Origin: a candidate division TM6 bacterium SOIL31
GTDB lineage: Bacteria; Babelota; Babeliae; Babelales; Vermiphilaceae
Length of the DNA: 64,000 bases
Direction of reading: 5' to 3'
NCBI GenBank assembly: GCA_001468865.1
Contig: LDIY01000004.1
Location: 1-64,000, forward strand
Below the pieces are notes generated by a model. That model ran no database searches. It was not told the origin of the DNA and saw only the letters and a program-made list of their open reading frames with translations. Positions 27,031 to 35,858 of this stretch are shown here, piece by piece. How positions within the stretch are numbered: the first letter of the stretch is position 1; each line of letters opens with the position of its first letter. The translations under genes were made by a program, and so were the position numbers.

Positions 27031-28086
27031 TTAATTCATAGTTTCAGCAGCTTGTTCTAGTGAAGAATCTAAATTTTGACTTACTGAATTTTTGAAAAAA
27101 TCTTTAAACAATTCAATAAATCGCTCGGGATGTGGGCAATAAAAAGCTGCTAATACACATGCTGCAATGGAGCATACTCCAGCAATAAAAAGAGGCGATC
27201 GATAAAATGAAGTGGTTGGTGTGTTGGTTGATGGTTCAGTGGCAATCACTGTTGAAGTTTGATCCGTTAGATTTGCTTGCCCTAGTATTTGCAGCGCTTC
27301 TTGGGCTGCAGCTTTCATTTCTAAACGTCTTTCTTTTTGTTCATTACTTTCAACTGGAGGTTTGGTTGGAATAAGCTCTGAGTTCTTTCCGCTCTTAGTG
27401 AGTAACTCAAATTGCTCAAAAAAATCGGTGATCATTTCTTGATCTGAGGTTATGCAAGAAGTGAGAACTCGATGTTCTGGCGTTAAAACCGATTTTTCAA
27501 TGGAAAAAGTTTTTGCTAATGTCGTTTGATCTGAATCATTTGATAATGAGAGGGTTATAAAAATAGTGGTGCATCGGGGAATTTTTGCAAAAATATCAAT
27601 GAGAGTTTTGACTTGTTCTTCTTTCAGTAAGTAACGCGATTTTCTGGTTGATGTAGATTCAATCAAAAAAGTATCGGTATTGTTCGGGTTGAGGGTCAGT
27701 TGTTGTATGTGTTCACAAGGATGGTCGGCCTTCGGACTGAATATCACGGGGCTTATTGGTGTTTCTCTCTTAGGTGAAGGAGGTACTTCTTTTTCTTTAT
27801 TAAAACCTTCTAATGAGTGATCACTTTCCAAATGGTGAACTCTGGGAATAGATTCAATTGATTTTTGTCGTTCTGATAAGCAATCATAGTGCCCAAGTAA
27901 TTTATCTAAAGCATCTTCTTTTTCTTGTTTTTTTTTGAGAGCTTCAGCTTTTTTTTGAGCTTCCATTTCTTCTTTTTGTCTTTGAGATAATTGAGGAATT
28001 GGCGCTGGCTTTCGCATACTTAAGATAAAAGACGACTGGTTCAATAATCCTAATAGGATAAGGGCGAATAACATTTTGTTGTTCAT
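27031..28086 (-). CDS. Exported protein with C-terminal anchor, 351 aa
   Basis: Unrecognised. A signal peptide (MLFALILLGLLNQSSFILS) is followed by a Lys/Glu coiled-coil block (about 37-65), a Ser/Pro-rich stretch, a compact beta/alpha domain (about 120-240), a Glu/Gln-rich helix, and a hydrophobic helix near residues 298-316 (LFIAGVCSIAACVLAAFY) before a tail of about 35 residues. The same architecture is found in both neighbours. Confidence 0.72.
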   Translation of the reverse strand: MNNKMLFALILLGLLNQSSFILSMRKPAPIPQLSQRQKEEMEAQKKAEALKKKQEKEDALDKLLGHYDCLSERQKSIESIPRVHHLESDHSLEGFNKEKEVPPSPKRETPISPVIFSPKADHPCEHIQQLTLNPNNTDTFLIESTSTRKSRYLLKEEQVKTLIDIFAKIPRCTTIFITLSLSNDSDQTTLAKTFSIEKSVLTPEHRVLTSCITSDQEMITDFFEQFELLTKSGKNSELIPTKPPVESNEQKERRLEMKAAAQEALQILGQANLTDQTSTVIATEPSTNTPTTSFYRSPLFIAGVCSIAACVLAAFYCPHPERFIELFKDFFKNSVSQNLDSSLEQAAETMN

Positions 28087-28188
28087 TGTTGTGCAATCTC
28101 GTTGATAAATAAATATTGAAATCTTTTATGGATAAAGATTACTCATACTTGAAAAAAGTATCAACAGAAAAGTGTTTTTAATAAGCTC

Positions 28189-29277
28189 TTAAACCGTTTT
28201 TTCAGGTGTTGACCACCATACTTTTTGTGCATAAAAAAGTGCAACTGCCATTGCAAGAATACACATGCTGCCAATAATCCAACGAGATCTTTTAAAAGAT
28301 GGAGGAGGGGTTTTAGTTTCTTCGCTTTTTTTAAGATTGTTTTTTGCTTCAGCAACTTTTTTAATATTTTCTTTCCATGCTTTGTTCGGATTTTTTGTAA
28401 GTTCTAAAATTTCTTGATCAATAATTTCTTGATCAGTGGCAGTCGTTTGCTTTTCTTTTGTTGAAGCGTCTTTATTCTGTAATTCTTCCAACAGGTTATT
28501 AAGTTCTTCTTGGGACGCACCGGCAGATTGTTGATTGCTTTGATCAGTGAGTGGAATTTCAGGAGAATTAACAGGATCTTTTGGTGACGTATCAGAGGGA
28601 GAAGTAACATTCGAGGATGCTGCAACATCATCTAAAATTTTCTTGTCAGAGGAGTCTGATAATTTTTTTCGAGGAGATATTTTCGGAGATAGTTGTTTGT
28701 CTGGTGTTGCGTTTCCGCTCGCGGGAAATATTTTTATTTCTGGATTGGAAGATTGCGTGCGGATAGGACTGGGATTGCGCGGTGTATCTGCAGGTGTTTC
28801 TGTATCGGAAAAAACACTATTGAGTAATTCTATTCCCTTGCGTGCTATCTCGCCTTCATCATCAGAACCAAACATATGCGCACAATTTTTAGCAATTTGC
28901 TCTTGTTTTTTCTTTTTTTTTCGTTCTTTCAATGCAGTACGTAAAGCCTCCAGATCTAGTGTTGAGTTTTTTCTTGAGTGCCTTTCCACGTTAGGTGACC
29001 GAGAAAGATCTGCGTTAGGTGAGCAAGAGAGAGGAAAATGATTTCTCGAATCGATACGAGGAGAAGCACTTCTTGAATCGATAATTTGATCATGTGTGTC
29101 AGAATGCAAATGAGAAGGTACATTTAAGTGAGCAGCGCTCATTCTGTGAGTAGAACCCGTTTCAGAGGCTGAAGAAACATATGATTCAGATTTAGGATTA
29201 GATGATTGAGATGAGTAAACGGTCGCTGATGTAACGAGTAACATACTGATGCTTACATGCAACATCACCTTTTTCAT
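28189..29277 (-). CDS. Exported disordered protein with C-terminal anchor, 362 aa
   Basis: Unrecognised. The start is set at ATG 29277 (MKKVMLHVSISMLLVTSA), because AAGGA lies six bases upstream; the ATG at 29283 abuts that site. The middle is very rich in Ser/Pro/Asn/Asp with repeated short motifs (IDSRSASPRIDSRN; LSRSPNVERHS) and is probably disordered. A Lys/Glu coiled coil precedes a hydrophobic helix at about residues 335-352 (WIIGSMCILAMAVALFYA) and a very short tail. It forms a trio with the two downstream genes. Confidence 0.72.
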   Translation of the reverse strand: MKKVMLHVSISMLLVTSATVYSSQSSNPKSESYVSSASETGSTHRMSAAHLNVPSHLHSDTHDQIIDSRSASPRIDSRNHFPLSCSPNADLSRSPNVERHSRKNSTLDLEALRTALKERKKKKKQEQIAKNCAHMFGSDDEGEIARKGIELLNSVFSDTETPADTPRNPSPIRTQSSNPEIKIFPASGNATPDKQLSPKISPRKKLSDSSDKKILDDVAASSNVTSPSDTSPKDPVNSPEIPLTDQSNQQSAGASQEELNNLLEELQNKDASTKEKQTTATDQEIIDQEILELTKNPNKAWKENIKKVAEAKNNLKKSEETKTPPPSFKRSRWIIGSMCILAMAVALFYAQKVWWSTPEKTV

Positions 29278-29307
29278 AAACATTCCTTTTTTGTGCGATG
29301 GAAGAGG

Positions 29308-29706
29308 CTACAAAGATGAATACCAAAAATAGGAGCTGATTGCAAGAGCAATGTTAACAATGTATAAAGAGGTGCAAATTAAACAGAGTGATTTGATTTT
29401 TACGTATAAAATGTATGCAAAAATAAGGCTAGCAATGACGCCTATGCCAGTGACAAGCATCAGTAATTGCGGCTGATTGAGCAATGTTATGGCAATAACA
29501 ATAAGATAATAACATGCCGATGCCCAGATATTTGAGATGCCAAGGGGAGTGTTATACGAACTGAGCATAGGACGTGAGCATGAAACCATATCAGAAATAT
29601 CACATGCTGCTTTGTATTGTTCATCTTGTTGCAGCTTACGTTCTACGGTAATGCCGTAGATGGAGATAAGAAGACCAATTACTGCAAGGATTATTATTAG
29701 TGTCAT
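29308..29706 (-). CDS. Vitamin K epoxide reductase (VKOR)-family protein
   Basis: A 132-residue inner-membrane protein with four hydrophobic helices. The diagnostic cysteines are C35 and C43 (CDISDMVSC, loop pair) and the CLIC active site C108-C111 near the last helix. Bacterial VKOR re-oxidises DsbA-type thioredoxins in place of DsbB, so it supports disulfide formation in exported proteins. No thioredoxin domain is fused, so a separate DsbA partner is needed. It is 13 bp from the LigD polymerase gene on the same strand; that link may be only co-transcription. Confidence 0.88.
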   Translation of the reverse strand: MTLIIILAVIGLLISIYGITVERKLQQDEQYKAACDISDMVSCSRPMLSSYNTPLGISNIWASACYYLIVIAITLLNQPQLLMLVTGIGVIASLIFAYILYVKIKSLCLICTSLYIVNIALAISSYFWYSSL

Positions 29707-29719
29707 GAGATTTCCTTTT

Positions 29720-30631
29720 TTACATCATATTGTTTAATTTCTTTCTTGCTTTCGTCAGGGTTACTGCATCTTTTTGCATATCTTTCCATAGATCACCCCT
29801 TTTACTGAGGCGTTTCATGGCATTTTTAATGGTATATTTTTCTGAAGACATCCCTTTTTTTTGTAATTCTTGCCACGTGACTGGCATTGCAACCGGTGCT
29901 CCTTCGCGTGCCCGCACTGCGTAAGGAGGAACGGCAGTAGCGCCAAAACCATTACGCAACCAATCAATAAATACGCGCTTGCCACGTTTTACTTTGTGCA
30001 TATCCACGGTAATAAGTTTGGGGAACTGATGCGCAAGAACTTTTGCAATATCGTGTGCAAATTCTGATACTTCTTCAAACGAATGAATGCGTTTGAGTGG
30101 TACCACCACATGCGCGCCACGAGAACCGGTGAGCATATAAAAACTTGGAAGTTCTAATTCATCCAAAAGAGCTTTTAATTTTTTTGCTACATCTTGAATT
30201 GCAGCAAAGTTAAGATGTGGTGCTGGATCAAGATCAAAAATCATGCGATCTGGTTTTGTGAGATTATCTTTGGTGCTCAACCATACGTGTGGGACGCACA
30301 CCTGGTTTGCCAGATACACAAGCGTTTCAGGTTTATCGATCACCACGTAATCTACCGTTTCACCATTTTGTTTTGCCACGGGAACACGCGTAATCCAGGA
30401 AGGGAAATAATCACCTGCATTTTTCTGGAAGAAAATCTCTCCATGAATTCCCTGTGGAAAACGTTGCATAGAAACAAGACGATCTTTCACGTAGGGCATC
30501 ATGAAGGGAGCAATTGCTTGGTAATAGGAAACTAAATCTTGTTTAGTCAGGCCTGATTTACCAAACAAAACTTTATCAGGATTGGTGATTTCAACCGTGT
30601 TTTTAGTATTCTTTTTTGGTGAAATCTTCAT
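29720..30631 (-). CDS. LigD-type primase-polymerase (stand-alone Pol domain)
   Basis: A 303-residue archaeo-eukaryotic primase-fold polymerase of the non-homologous end-joining LigD family. The family start TNPDKVLFGKSGLTKQDLV, the ENGxxF-like FPQGIHGEIFFQK segment, metal-binding DLDP (IFDLDPAP) and the late Asp in VFIDWLRNG are visible. It fills or extends broken DNA ends. It lacks the ATP-dependent ligase domain and is split from the phosphoesterase, whose gene it overlaps by four bases (ATGA). No Ku or ligase gene lies in the window. No signal peptide is present. Confidence 0.92.
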   Translation of the reverse strand: MKISPKKNTKNTVEITNPDKVLFGKSGLTKQDLVSYYQAIAPFMMPYVKDRLVSMQRFPQGIHGEIFFQKNAGDYFPSWITRVPVAKQNGETVDYVVIDKPETLVYLANQVCVPHVWLSTKDNLTKPDRMIFDLDPAPHLNFAAIQDVAKKLKALLDELELPSFYMLTGSRGAHVVVPLKRIHSFEEVSEFAHDIAKVLAHQFPKLITVDMHKVKRGKRVFIDWLRNGFGATAVPPYAVRAREGAPVAMPVTWQELQKKGMSSEKYTIKNAMKRLSKRGDLWKDMQKDAVTLTKARKKLNNMM

Positions 30632-31299
30632 TTTTTTAGTTTTTTTTTGGATGTAAGTTCTTCAATTGTTTTACCTGAAATCACTGATTCTGGTTGACTG
30701 CTTACTGGGTTGCGGCGCGCATCTGCATATTGATCACGCATTTTGATAAGCAACCATTTCTTTTTGTCTTCAGTATCCATTGGCGTGCGAATGAGGGCAT
30801 AACCACCCTTTAGCTTTTCGCCATGCAGATCCACTTCAATCTGTCCGTTTTTATAGCATTGTTGGAGAGGAATTTTTTTACCATCTTTTTCTTTAATGTT
30901 ATCAAATGTTCCATGATCCCACACAATCACCGGGCCTGCGCCATAATTGCCTTCCGGAATAACTCCTTCAAAGGTTGCATATTCCATAGGATGATCTTCT
31001 GTTTCCATTGCTAAACGTTTAATAGTCGGGTTGGTTGAAGGACCTTTAGGAACGGCCCATGATTTGAGTACTCCATTAATTTCTAGACGGAAATCATAAT
31101 GTAAATGACTTGCATCATGTTTTTGGATTACGAAGATAGGGCCGTTTGGATCTGCCTTGTGGTGTTTTGTATCACCCTTGGGCTCCGAAGTATCTTTAAA
31201 ATTACGTTTCTTTTTATATGAACGGAGTGAGTCATTAGACATAAGCATACATCCTAATACTATGAAAAGAGCCGTTAATGCTGCTACTTTTTTAATCAT
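30628..31299 (-). CDS. LigD-type 3'-phosphoesterase with N-terminal signal-like segment
   Basis: A 223-residue protein whose residues from about 24 on form the complete LigD 3'-phosphoesterase domain (LRSYKKKRNF, then HDASHLHYDFRLE with the catalytic His/His/Asp/Arg, and TEDHPMEYATFEG with the later His). The domain trims 3' phosphates and ribonucleotides at DNA ends. The first 20 residues (MIKKVAALTALFIVLGC) look like a signal peptide or lipoprotein signal, which is odd for a DNA-repair enzyme. This start has a strong AGGAG at the right spacing. An internal ATG at 31242, nine bases after an AGGA, could give a cytoplasmic form. Confidence 0.9.
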   Translation of the reverse strand: MIKKVAALTALFIVLGCMLMSNDSLRSYKKKRNFKDTSEPKGDTKHHKADPNGPIFVIQKHDASHLHYDFRLEINGVLKSWAVPKGPSTNPTIKRLAMETEDHPMEYATFEGVIPEGNYGAGPVIVWDHGTFDNIKEKDGKKIPLQQCYKNGQIEVDLHGEKLKGGYALIRTPMDTEDKKKWLLIKMRDQYADARRNPVSSQPESVISGKTIEELTSKKKLKK

Positions 31300-31537
31300 G
31301 AAAAAGCTCCTTTTTTTTATTGGTATGAGTATGCCGGAGCTTGTCACGATAGTGCAACAATTTTTTTAGGGATACAAAGTATAAAAATGTGGGAAAAGGA
31401 AGGGTTTTGGCAGAAATTTGCAAAGGACGTGATGAAAAATTGCGATCTGATCGAAATAAGATGAAATCTGGACAAATTAACTTTTTAAAAGTAAAATTGT
31501 CCAATAAAGGGTTTTGATTGAAAAACAAAGGATTTTT

Positions 31538-32719
31538 ATGATTAAAAGAGATCTGGAACCTAAAGTTAAGCAAATGGCGCAGCAATTTCCAGTTATTGCC
31601 ATTTTAGGACCTCGCCAATCTGGTAAAACAACCTTATCTCAAGAGACATTTCCCAGCTATAGGTATGTATCATTAGAAGATTTTGATGCTCGTGAACTTG
31701 CCAATTCCGATCCGCGGGCATTTTTCGCTCAGCATACTAATGATCAGGGGATCATTCTTGATGAAATTCAACACGCACCACGACTGCTATCTTATATTCA
31801 GACGGAAGTTGATAAGAGCAAAAAGCATGGTTTTTTTGTAATCACCGGATCGCAAAATTTTTTACTTAATGAGGCAATTACGCAAACGCTTGCAGGACGC
31901 GTGGCAATTCTGACACTTCTTCCTCTTGCTTTATCGGAGCTCAAAAAAGCAGACCTTTTGCCTGCAGATAGCAATAGCATGATTTTTCAAGGAGCATATC
32001 CCCGCTTGTATGCAAATAACCTCAATCCTGTAGATTGGTATCCAAACTATATTAATACGTATATCGAACGTGATGTGCGACAGATTAAAAATGTATCAGA
32101 TTTATCTACTTTTCAATTATTTATGAAATTATGTGCGGGAAGAATTGGACAGTTGCTTAACGTCAGTTCTTTAGCAAATGATTGTGGTGTTAGCGTTAAC
32201 ACTGCTAATGCATGGATTTCTATTTTAGAGCAAAGTTATATCATTTTTCTCTTGCAACCTCATTTTAAAAACTTCAATAAACGCTTAGTAAAAACGCCAA
32301 AACTTTATTTCTATGATACTGGTATAGCGTGCTATTTGCTGGAGCTTGAAAGTGTAAAGCAAGTTGCAACGCATTATTTGCGGGGTGGATTATTTGAATC
32401 ATTCATAATTTCTGAATTGATGAAAATGCGGTACAATCGCGGTCGCATTCCTCATTGCTATTTCTGGCGAGATAAAATTGGGCACGAAGTTGATTGCATC
32501 ATTGGTCACGGAGGAAAACTCTTTCCTATTGAAATCAAATCAGGTCAAACAATTACCCAAGATTATTTTGAAGAACTGCATTATTGGTCGGAACTAGCAG
32601 GGCAAGAGGCAGGGCGCAGTTATTGTGTTTATACTGGTTCAGAAAGTCAAGATCGTACGCTTGTTTCTGTTCTAAAGTGGCAGGATTTAGAACAGATTAA
32701 TGAAATTTTTGAGGGGTAG
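31538..32719 (+). CDS. AAA ATPase with DUF4143 domain
   Basis: A 393-residue protein of the widespread ATPase-plus-DUF4143 family. Walker A GPRQSGKTT, Walker B-like GIILDEIQ, sensor ITGSQNF and the C-terminal nuclease-like domain (EVDCIIGH, then FPIEIKSGQ) are visible, the latter matching the PD-(D/E)xK-like D/ExK pattern. Its biological role is unknown; such genes are often carried as solitary accessory genes. ATG 31538 is chosen over TTG 31514, since AAAGGA lies six bases before it. It stands alone, facing an ankyrin remnant. Confidence 0.88.
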   Translation: MIKRDLEPKVKQMAQQFPVIAILGPRQSGKTTLSQETFPSYRYVSLEDFDARELANSDPRAFFAQHTNDQGIILDEIQHAPRLLSYIQTEVDKSKKHGFFVITGSQNFLLNEAITQTLAGRVAILTLLPLALSELKKADLLPADSNSMIFQGAYPRLYANNLNPVDWYPNYINTYIERDVRQIKNVSDLSTFQLFMKLCAGRIGQLLNVSSLANDCGVSVNTANAWISILEQSYIIFLLQPHFKNFNKRLVKTPKLYFYDTGIACYLLELESVKQVATHYLRGGLFESFIISELMKMRYNRGRIPHCYFWRDKIGHEVDCIIGHGGKLFPIEIKSGQTITQDYFEELHYWSELAGQEAGRSYCVYTGSESQDRTLVSVLKWQDLEQINEIFEG

Positions 32720-32743
32720 TGGATAAATATGAATAACTCGAAA

Positions 32744-32968
32744 CTAACATATTTTGCATGCAATTTGTAGAGGCGTGCAACCTCCATAAATTTTCGATTT
32801 CCATTCTTTAGCAGGATAAGGAGCGTTAATATCATGATCTTGGGAGACGAGTTTCTTTATTTCATTAATATGAGGGTTTTTATTAAGAATAAGGTATTTA
32901 GCAATCATGCCATAAGACTTTTGCGATATACTAAATAGGAGAACCATCATTAAATATATTTTTTTCAT
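32744..32968 (-). CDS. Short exported ankyrin-repeat protein, probably truncated
   Basis: A 74-residue frame that starts with a signal peptide (MKKIYLMMVLLFSISQKSYG). Its final residues, GGCTPLQIACKIC, are the first turn of an ankyrin repeat (G-x-TPLxxA). The frame stops in the middle of that repeat, so it is likely the decayed 5' end of a longer exported ankyrin protein; the rest has gone or been replaced by the ATPase gene that ends 24 bp away. A functional mini-protein cannot be excluded. Confidence 0.55.
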   Translation of the reverse strand: MKKIYLMMVLLFSISQKSYGMIAKYLILNKNPHINEIKKLVSQDHDINAPYPAKEWKSKIYGGCTPLQIACKIC

Positions 32969-33111
32969 TGTTTCTCCTTATAATTTTTTTCATAAATTGC
33001 GTACAGTTTAATACAAATAACTTTGTATGCACATCATTTTTATAAATTGTATAAACCTTGCATCATCATCGACAGATTCCTTAGACTGATCACAAAAAAG
33101 GAATCAAAAAA

Positions 33112-35652
33112 ATGGAAAATAAAAATTTTTCTTTTTATACCACTTTATCGGTAGAAAATGCTGTGCAAGACGTGCAATCAAGTCTTACTGGTCTTACGCA
33201 CCAAGATGTTAATAGTCGTTTACAAACATATGGTTTGAACGAAATTAAAGAAGTGGATATTACCTGGTGGGATGTACTTAAAGGACAATTACTCAGTCCT
33301 TTTATGTGCATCTTTTTTGTTATTGGTATTGCGTATCTTGTCACGGGAAAAGTGGCCGAATGTATTATTATTTTTGTGATTATTGCGGTTAATGTTGGTA
33401 TTGGATTTTTTCAAGAGTATCGCAGTAACACTGCCATGCAAGCATTAAAAAAATGTCTGATGTCTCAAGTCACCGTCAAACGTGACGGCAAAGAAGTAAA
33501 CGTTGATATCAACCAGTTGGTGCCGGGAGATGTTATGATTTTATCTGCAGGAGATGTTATTCCGGCAGATTGTCGTTTTATAGAAGTTGATAATCTTACT
33601 GTTGATGAATCAAGTTTGACGGGAGAATCGGTTGCGGTTGTCAAAACGGCTGACGCACTTAAAGAGACAGTGACTGATATGTATAAAGCTGAAAACATTG
33701 GTTTCACTGGAACGGTAATAACGCAAGGAAAAGGCGTTGGCGTTATTATTGGAACGGGCGCTAACACCGCTCTTGGCACGCTTGCAACGCTGACCAACCA
33801 AGTTGTCAGCAAAAGTAGCTTGGAAAAAGGTTCTGTCTCCATTGCTAAATTCACCATTTATCTTATTTTTTTTAGTTTGCTGCTGATGGCGCTCATTCAC
33901 ATTATTATGCACAAGGGTGAGCTTAATTTTGTTGATTTCTTTCTTTTTGCTGCCGCACTTACCATCACGGCAATCCCTGAAGGTTTACCGATGGTAATTA
34001 CGTTTTGTTTATCGCAAGGTGCATCCTCACTGAAAAAAAATAACGTGATTGTAAAACGATTATCGGCAATTGGTGATTTAGGATCTATTGAAGTTTTTTG
34101 TACCGATAAAACAGGCACGTTGACTGAAAATGCACTCACGGTTGATAATGTGTATGGCGCTGATCCTGATGCCACCGTTATGTATGCAGTTCTTTCTTCT
34201 CCTGTGCAATCAGCTACCAAAGAAAGCAGCATCAAAGGTTTTGATCTGGCATTACAAAAAAAAATAACTTCTGAGCATGCCGCGCATATTGAAAAACATA
34301 CGTTGCTCAAAGAAGTTCCTTTTACGCCACAGACCCGCCAAAGCATGGCGTTGGTGCACAAAGATGATGTACACACACTTATTATCAAAGGTTCTCCTGA
34401 AATTGTTGTTGAAAAATGTCCCTTTTTGAATGCGCAAGAAAAATCCACCATACAATCGTGGATTGATGCAGAAGAATCAAAAGGAAACCGCATTTTGGCG
34501 GTGGCAACAAAGGATATTCCTTCATATAACGCAGCAACATATGACGTTGCCCAAGATGATCACGATTATGAAACGATTGGTTTAATAGCATTTCAAGATC
34601 CGCTCAAAAGTACGGCCCTCACTACAGTGCAAAAAGCAAAGTCTTTGGGAATTCAAATTAAAATATTAAGTGGTGATAGCAAGAATGTCTGTTTTACTAT
34701 CGCACAACAGTTAGGTCTTGAAGAAGATATTAATAATGTGGTGCTGGGATCTGACTTTGAAAAAGCAACCGAAGAAGAAAAAATATTTTTAGCCCATAAC
34801 CGTTCTATTTTTGCGCGCGTTAACCCAGAACAAAAATATGAAATTATTAAACATTTAAAAGAAAAATATTCAGTCGGATATATGGGAGATGGGATCAATG
34901 ATGCGCCGGCGCTCAAAATGGCGCATGTCAGTTTTGCAGTCAACGATGCGGCCTCTGTTGCACGTGAAGCCGCTGAAATTATTTTGCTTCGCAAGAGTTT
35001 AAGTTCCGTTATTTTGGGTATTGAAGAAGGGCGGCGTACGATTGTTAACACGCTTAAATATACCAAGATGACCAATGCGCCAAGTTTTGGTCATTTTTAC
35101 GCGCTGGCCGTTGCATCATTATTGGTGAGTTATCCTCCCATGCTCCCAATGCAGCTTTTATTTTTAAATTTATTGACCGATTTGCCGATGATTGCAATTT
35201 CTACTGATAACGTGAGTCCGGAAGAAGTAGAAAAGCCCGTTACCTATGATATGACTGATGCTGCTATTTTGATTGTGCTATTCGGTACCATTATGTTCAT
35301 TGCAGATATTACGATATTTTTAGTGTTCCGTTCACACTTTCCTGAAACTTTGCAAACAAGTTGGTTTATCACGAGCACTATTTCTGAAGTTATTTTTATT
35401 TTCTTATTCCGTGCCCCAATGCTCTTTTTCAGAGCACATCGACCATCAAAATTATTGATAGGATTATCAGCATTTGTTGTTTCAACGGCGCTGATTTTAC
35501 CGTTCACGACTATTGGGCATAAGGTATTTCTGTTTACGTCACCGCAATGGGAACATGCGCCGTGGCTTATTGGCGTGATCATGTTCAATATGATCATCGC
35601 TGAGGGGGTTAAGTTGACGTATTATTATTTTAAAAATAGAAGAAGTGCGTAA
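33112..35652 (+). CDS. P-type cation-transporting ATPase (P2A-like), copy 1
   Basis: An 846-residue membrane pump. It has the N-terminal cation-ATPase domain, the TGES loop (SSLTGESVAV), the phosphorylated D332 in CTDKTGTLTE, the hinge GDGINDAP, and about ten membrane helices. The fourth helix has PEGLP with the Glu that binds Ca in SERCA-type pumps, and helix six has NLLTD, so calcium or a similar divalent ion is the likely cargo. A paralogue with altered ion-site residues follows 206 bp downstream. Confidence 0.92.
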   Translation: MENKNFSFYTTLSVENAVQDVQSSLTGLTHQDVNSRLQTYGLNEIKEVDITWWDVLKGQLLSPFMCIFFVIGIAYLVTGKVAECIIIFVIIAVNVGIGFFQEYRSNTAMQALKKCLMSQVTVKRDGKEVNVDINQLVPGDVMILSAGDVIPADCRFIEVDNLTVDESSLTGESVAVVKTADALKETVTDMYKAENIGFTGTVITQGKGVGVIIGTGANTALGTLATLTNQVVSKSSLEKGSVSIAKFTIYLIFFSLLLMALIHIIMHKGELNFVDFFLFAAALTITAIPEGLPMVITFCLSQGASSLKKNNVIVKRLSAIGDLGSIEVFCTDKTGTLTENALTVDNVYGADPDATVMYAVLSSPVQSATKESSIKGFDLALQKKITSEHAAHIEKHTLLKEVPFTPQTRQSMALVHKDDVHTLIIKGSPEIVVEKCPFLNAQEKSTIQSWIDAEESKGNRILAVATKDIPSYNAATYDVAQDDHDYETIGLIAFQDPLKSTALTTVQKAKSLGIQIKILSGDSKNVCFTIAQQLGLEEDINNVVLGSDFEKATEEEKIFLAHNRSIFARVNPEQKYEIIKHLKEKYSVGYMGDGINDAPALKMAHVSFAVNDAASVAREAAEIILLRKSLSSVILGIEEGRRTIVNTLKYTKMTNAPSFGHFYALAVASLLVSYPPMLPMQLLFLNLLTDLPMIAISTDNVSPEEVEKPVTYDMTDAAILIVLFGTIMFIADITIFLVFRSHFPETLQTSWFITSTISEVIFIFLFRAPMLFFRAHRPSKLLIGLSAFVVSTALILPFTTIGHKVFLFTSPQWEHAPWLIGVIMFNMIIAEGVKLTYYYFKNRRSA

Positions 35653-35678
35653 AAAATAGAATATAAATTTTTCCCTTC

Positions 35679-35821
35679 CGTTCGCCCTGAGTGTTCTATG
35701 GAGCATAGCGAAATAGAATGTATCGAAGGGTATCGCTAATTATTTCCTTTTTTTGTGGAATGAAATTTAAATTTATCCTTCGATACATTTTTTGGAAAAC
35801 AAAAAACACTCAGGGCGAACG
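35679..35821. repeat. Two inverted copies of palindromic element family A
   Basis: Copy B (35679-35730) reads CGTTCGCCCTGAGT to GTATCGAAGGG; copy C (35777-35821) is in the opposite orientation, CCTTCGATAC to ACTCAGGGCGAACG. The ends are near-identical while the middles differ in length and sequence. Together they can form a large hairpin between the two ATPase genes and may act as a transcript-processing or termination structure. The same ends appear in murJ (2808-2845). Confidence 0.75.
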
Positions 35822-35858
35822 AAAAAAAAGAAAACAATTTAAAAGAATAGGAAAATGA

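Noticed and set aside
28972-29110. Mobile repeat in the disordered exported protein
   Set aside because: The short IDSR and SPN motifs are low-complexity coding repeats with no palindromic structure.
33465-34493. Long minus-strand frames (130 and 198 codons) in the first P-type ATPase gene
   Set aside because: They mirror the conserved ATPase coding frame; composition and lack of start signals mark them as shadows.
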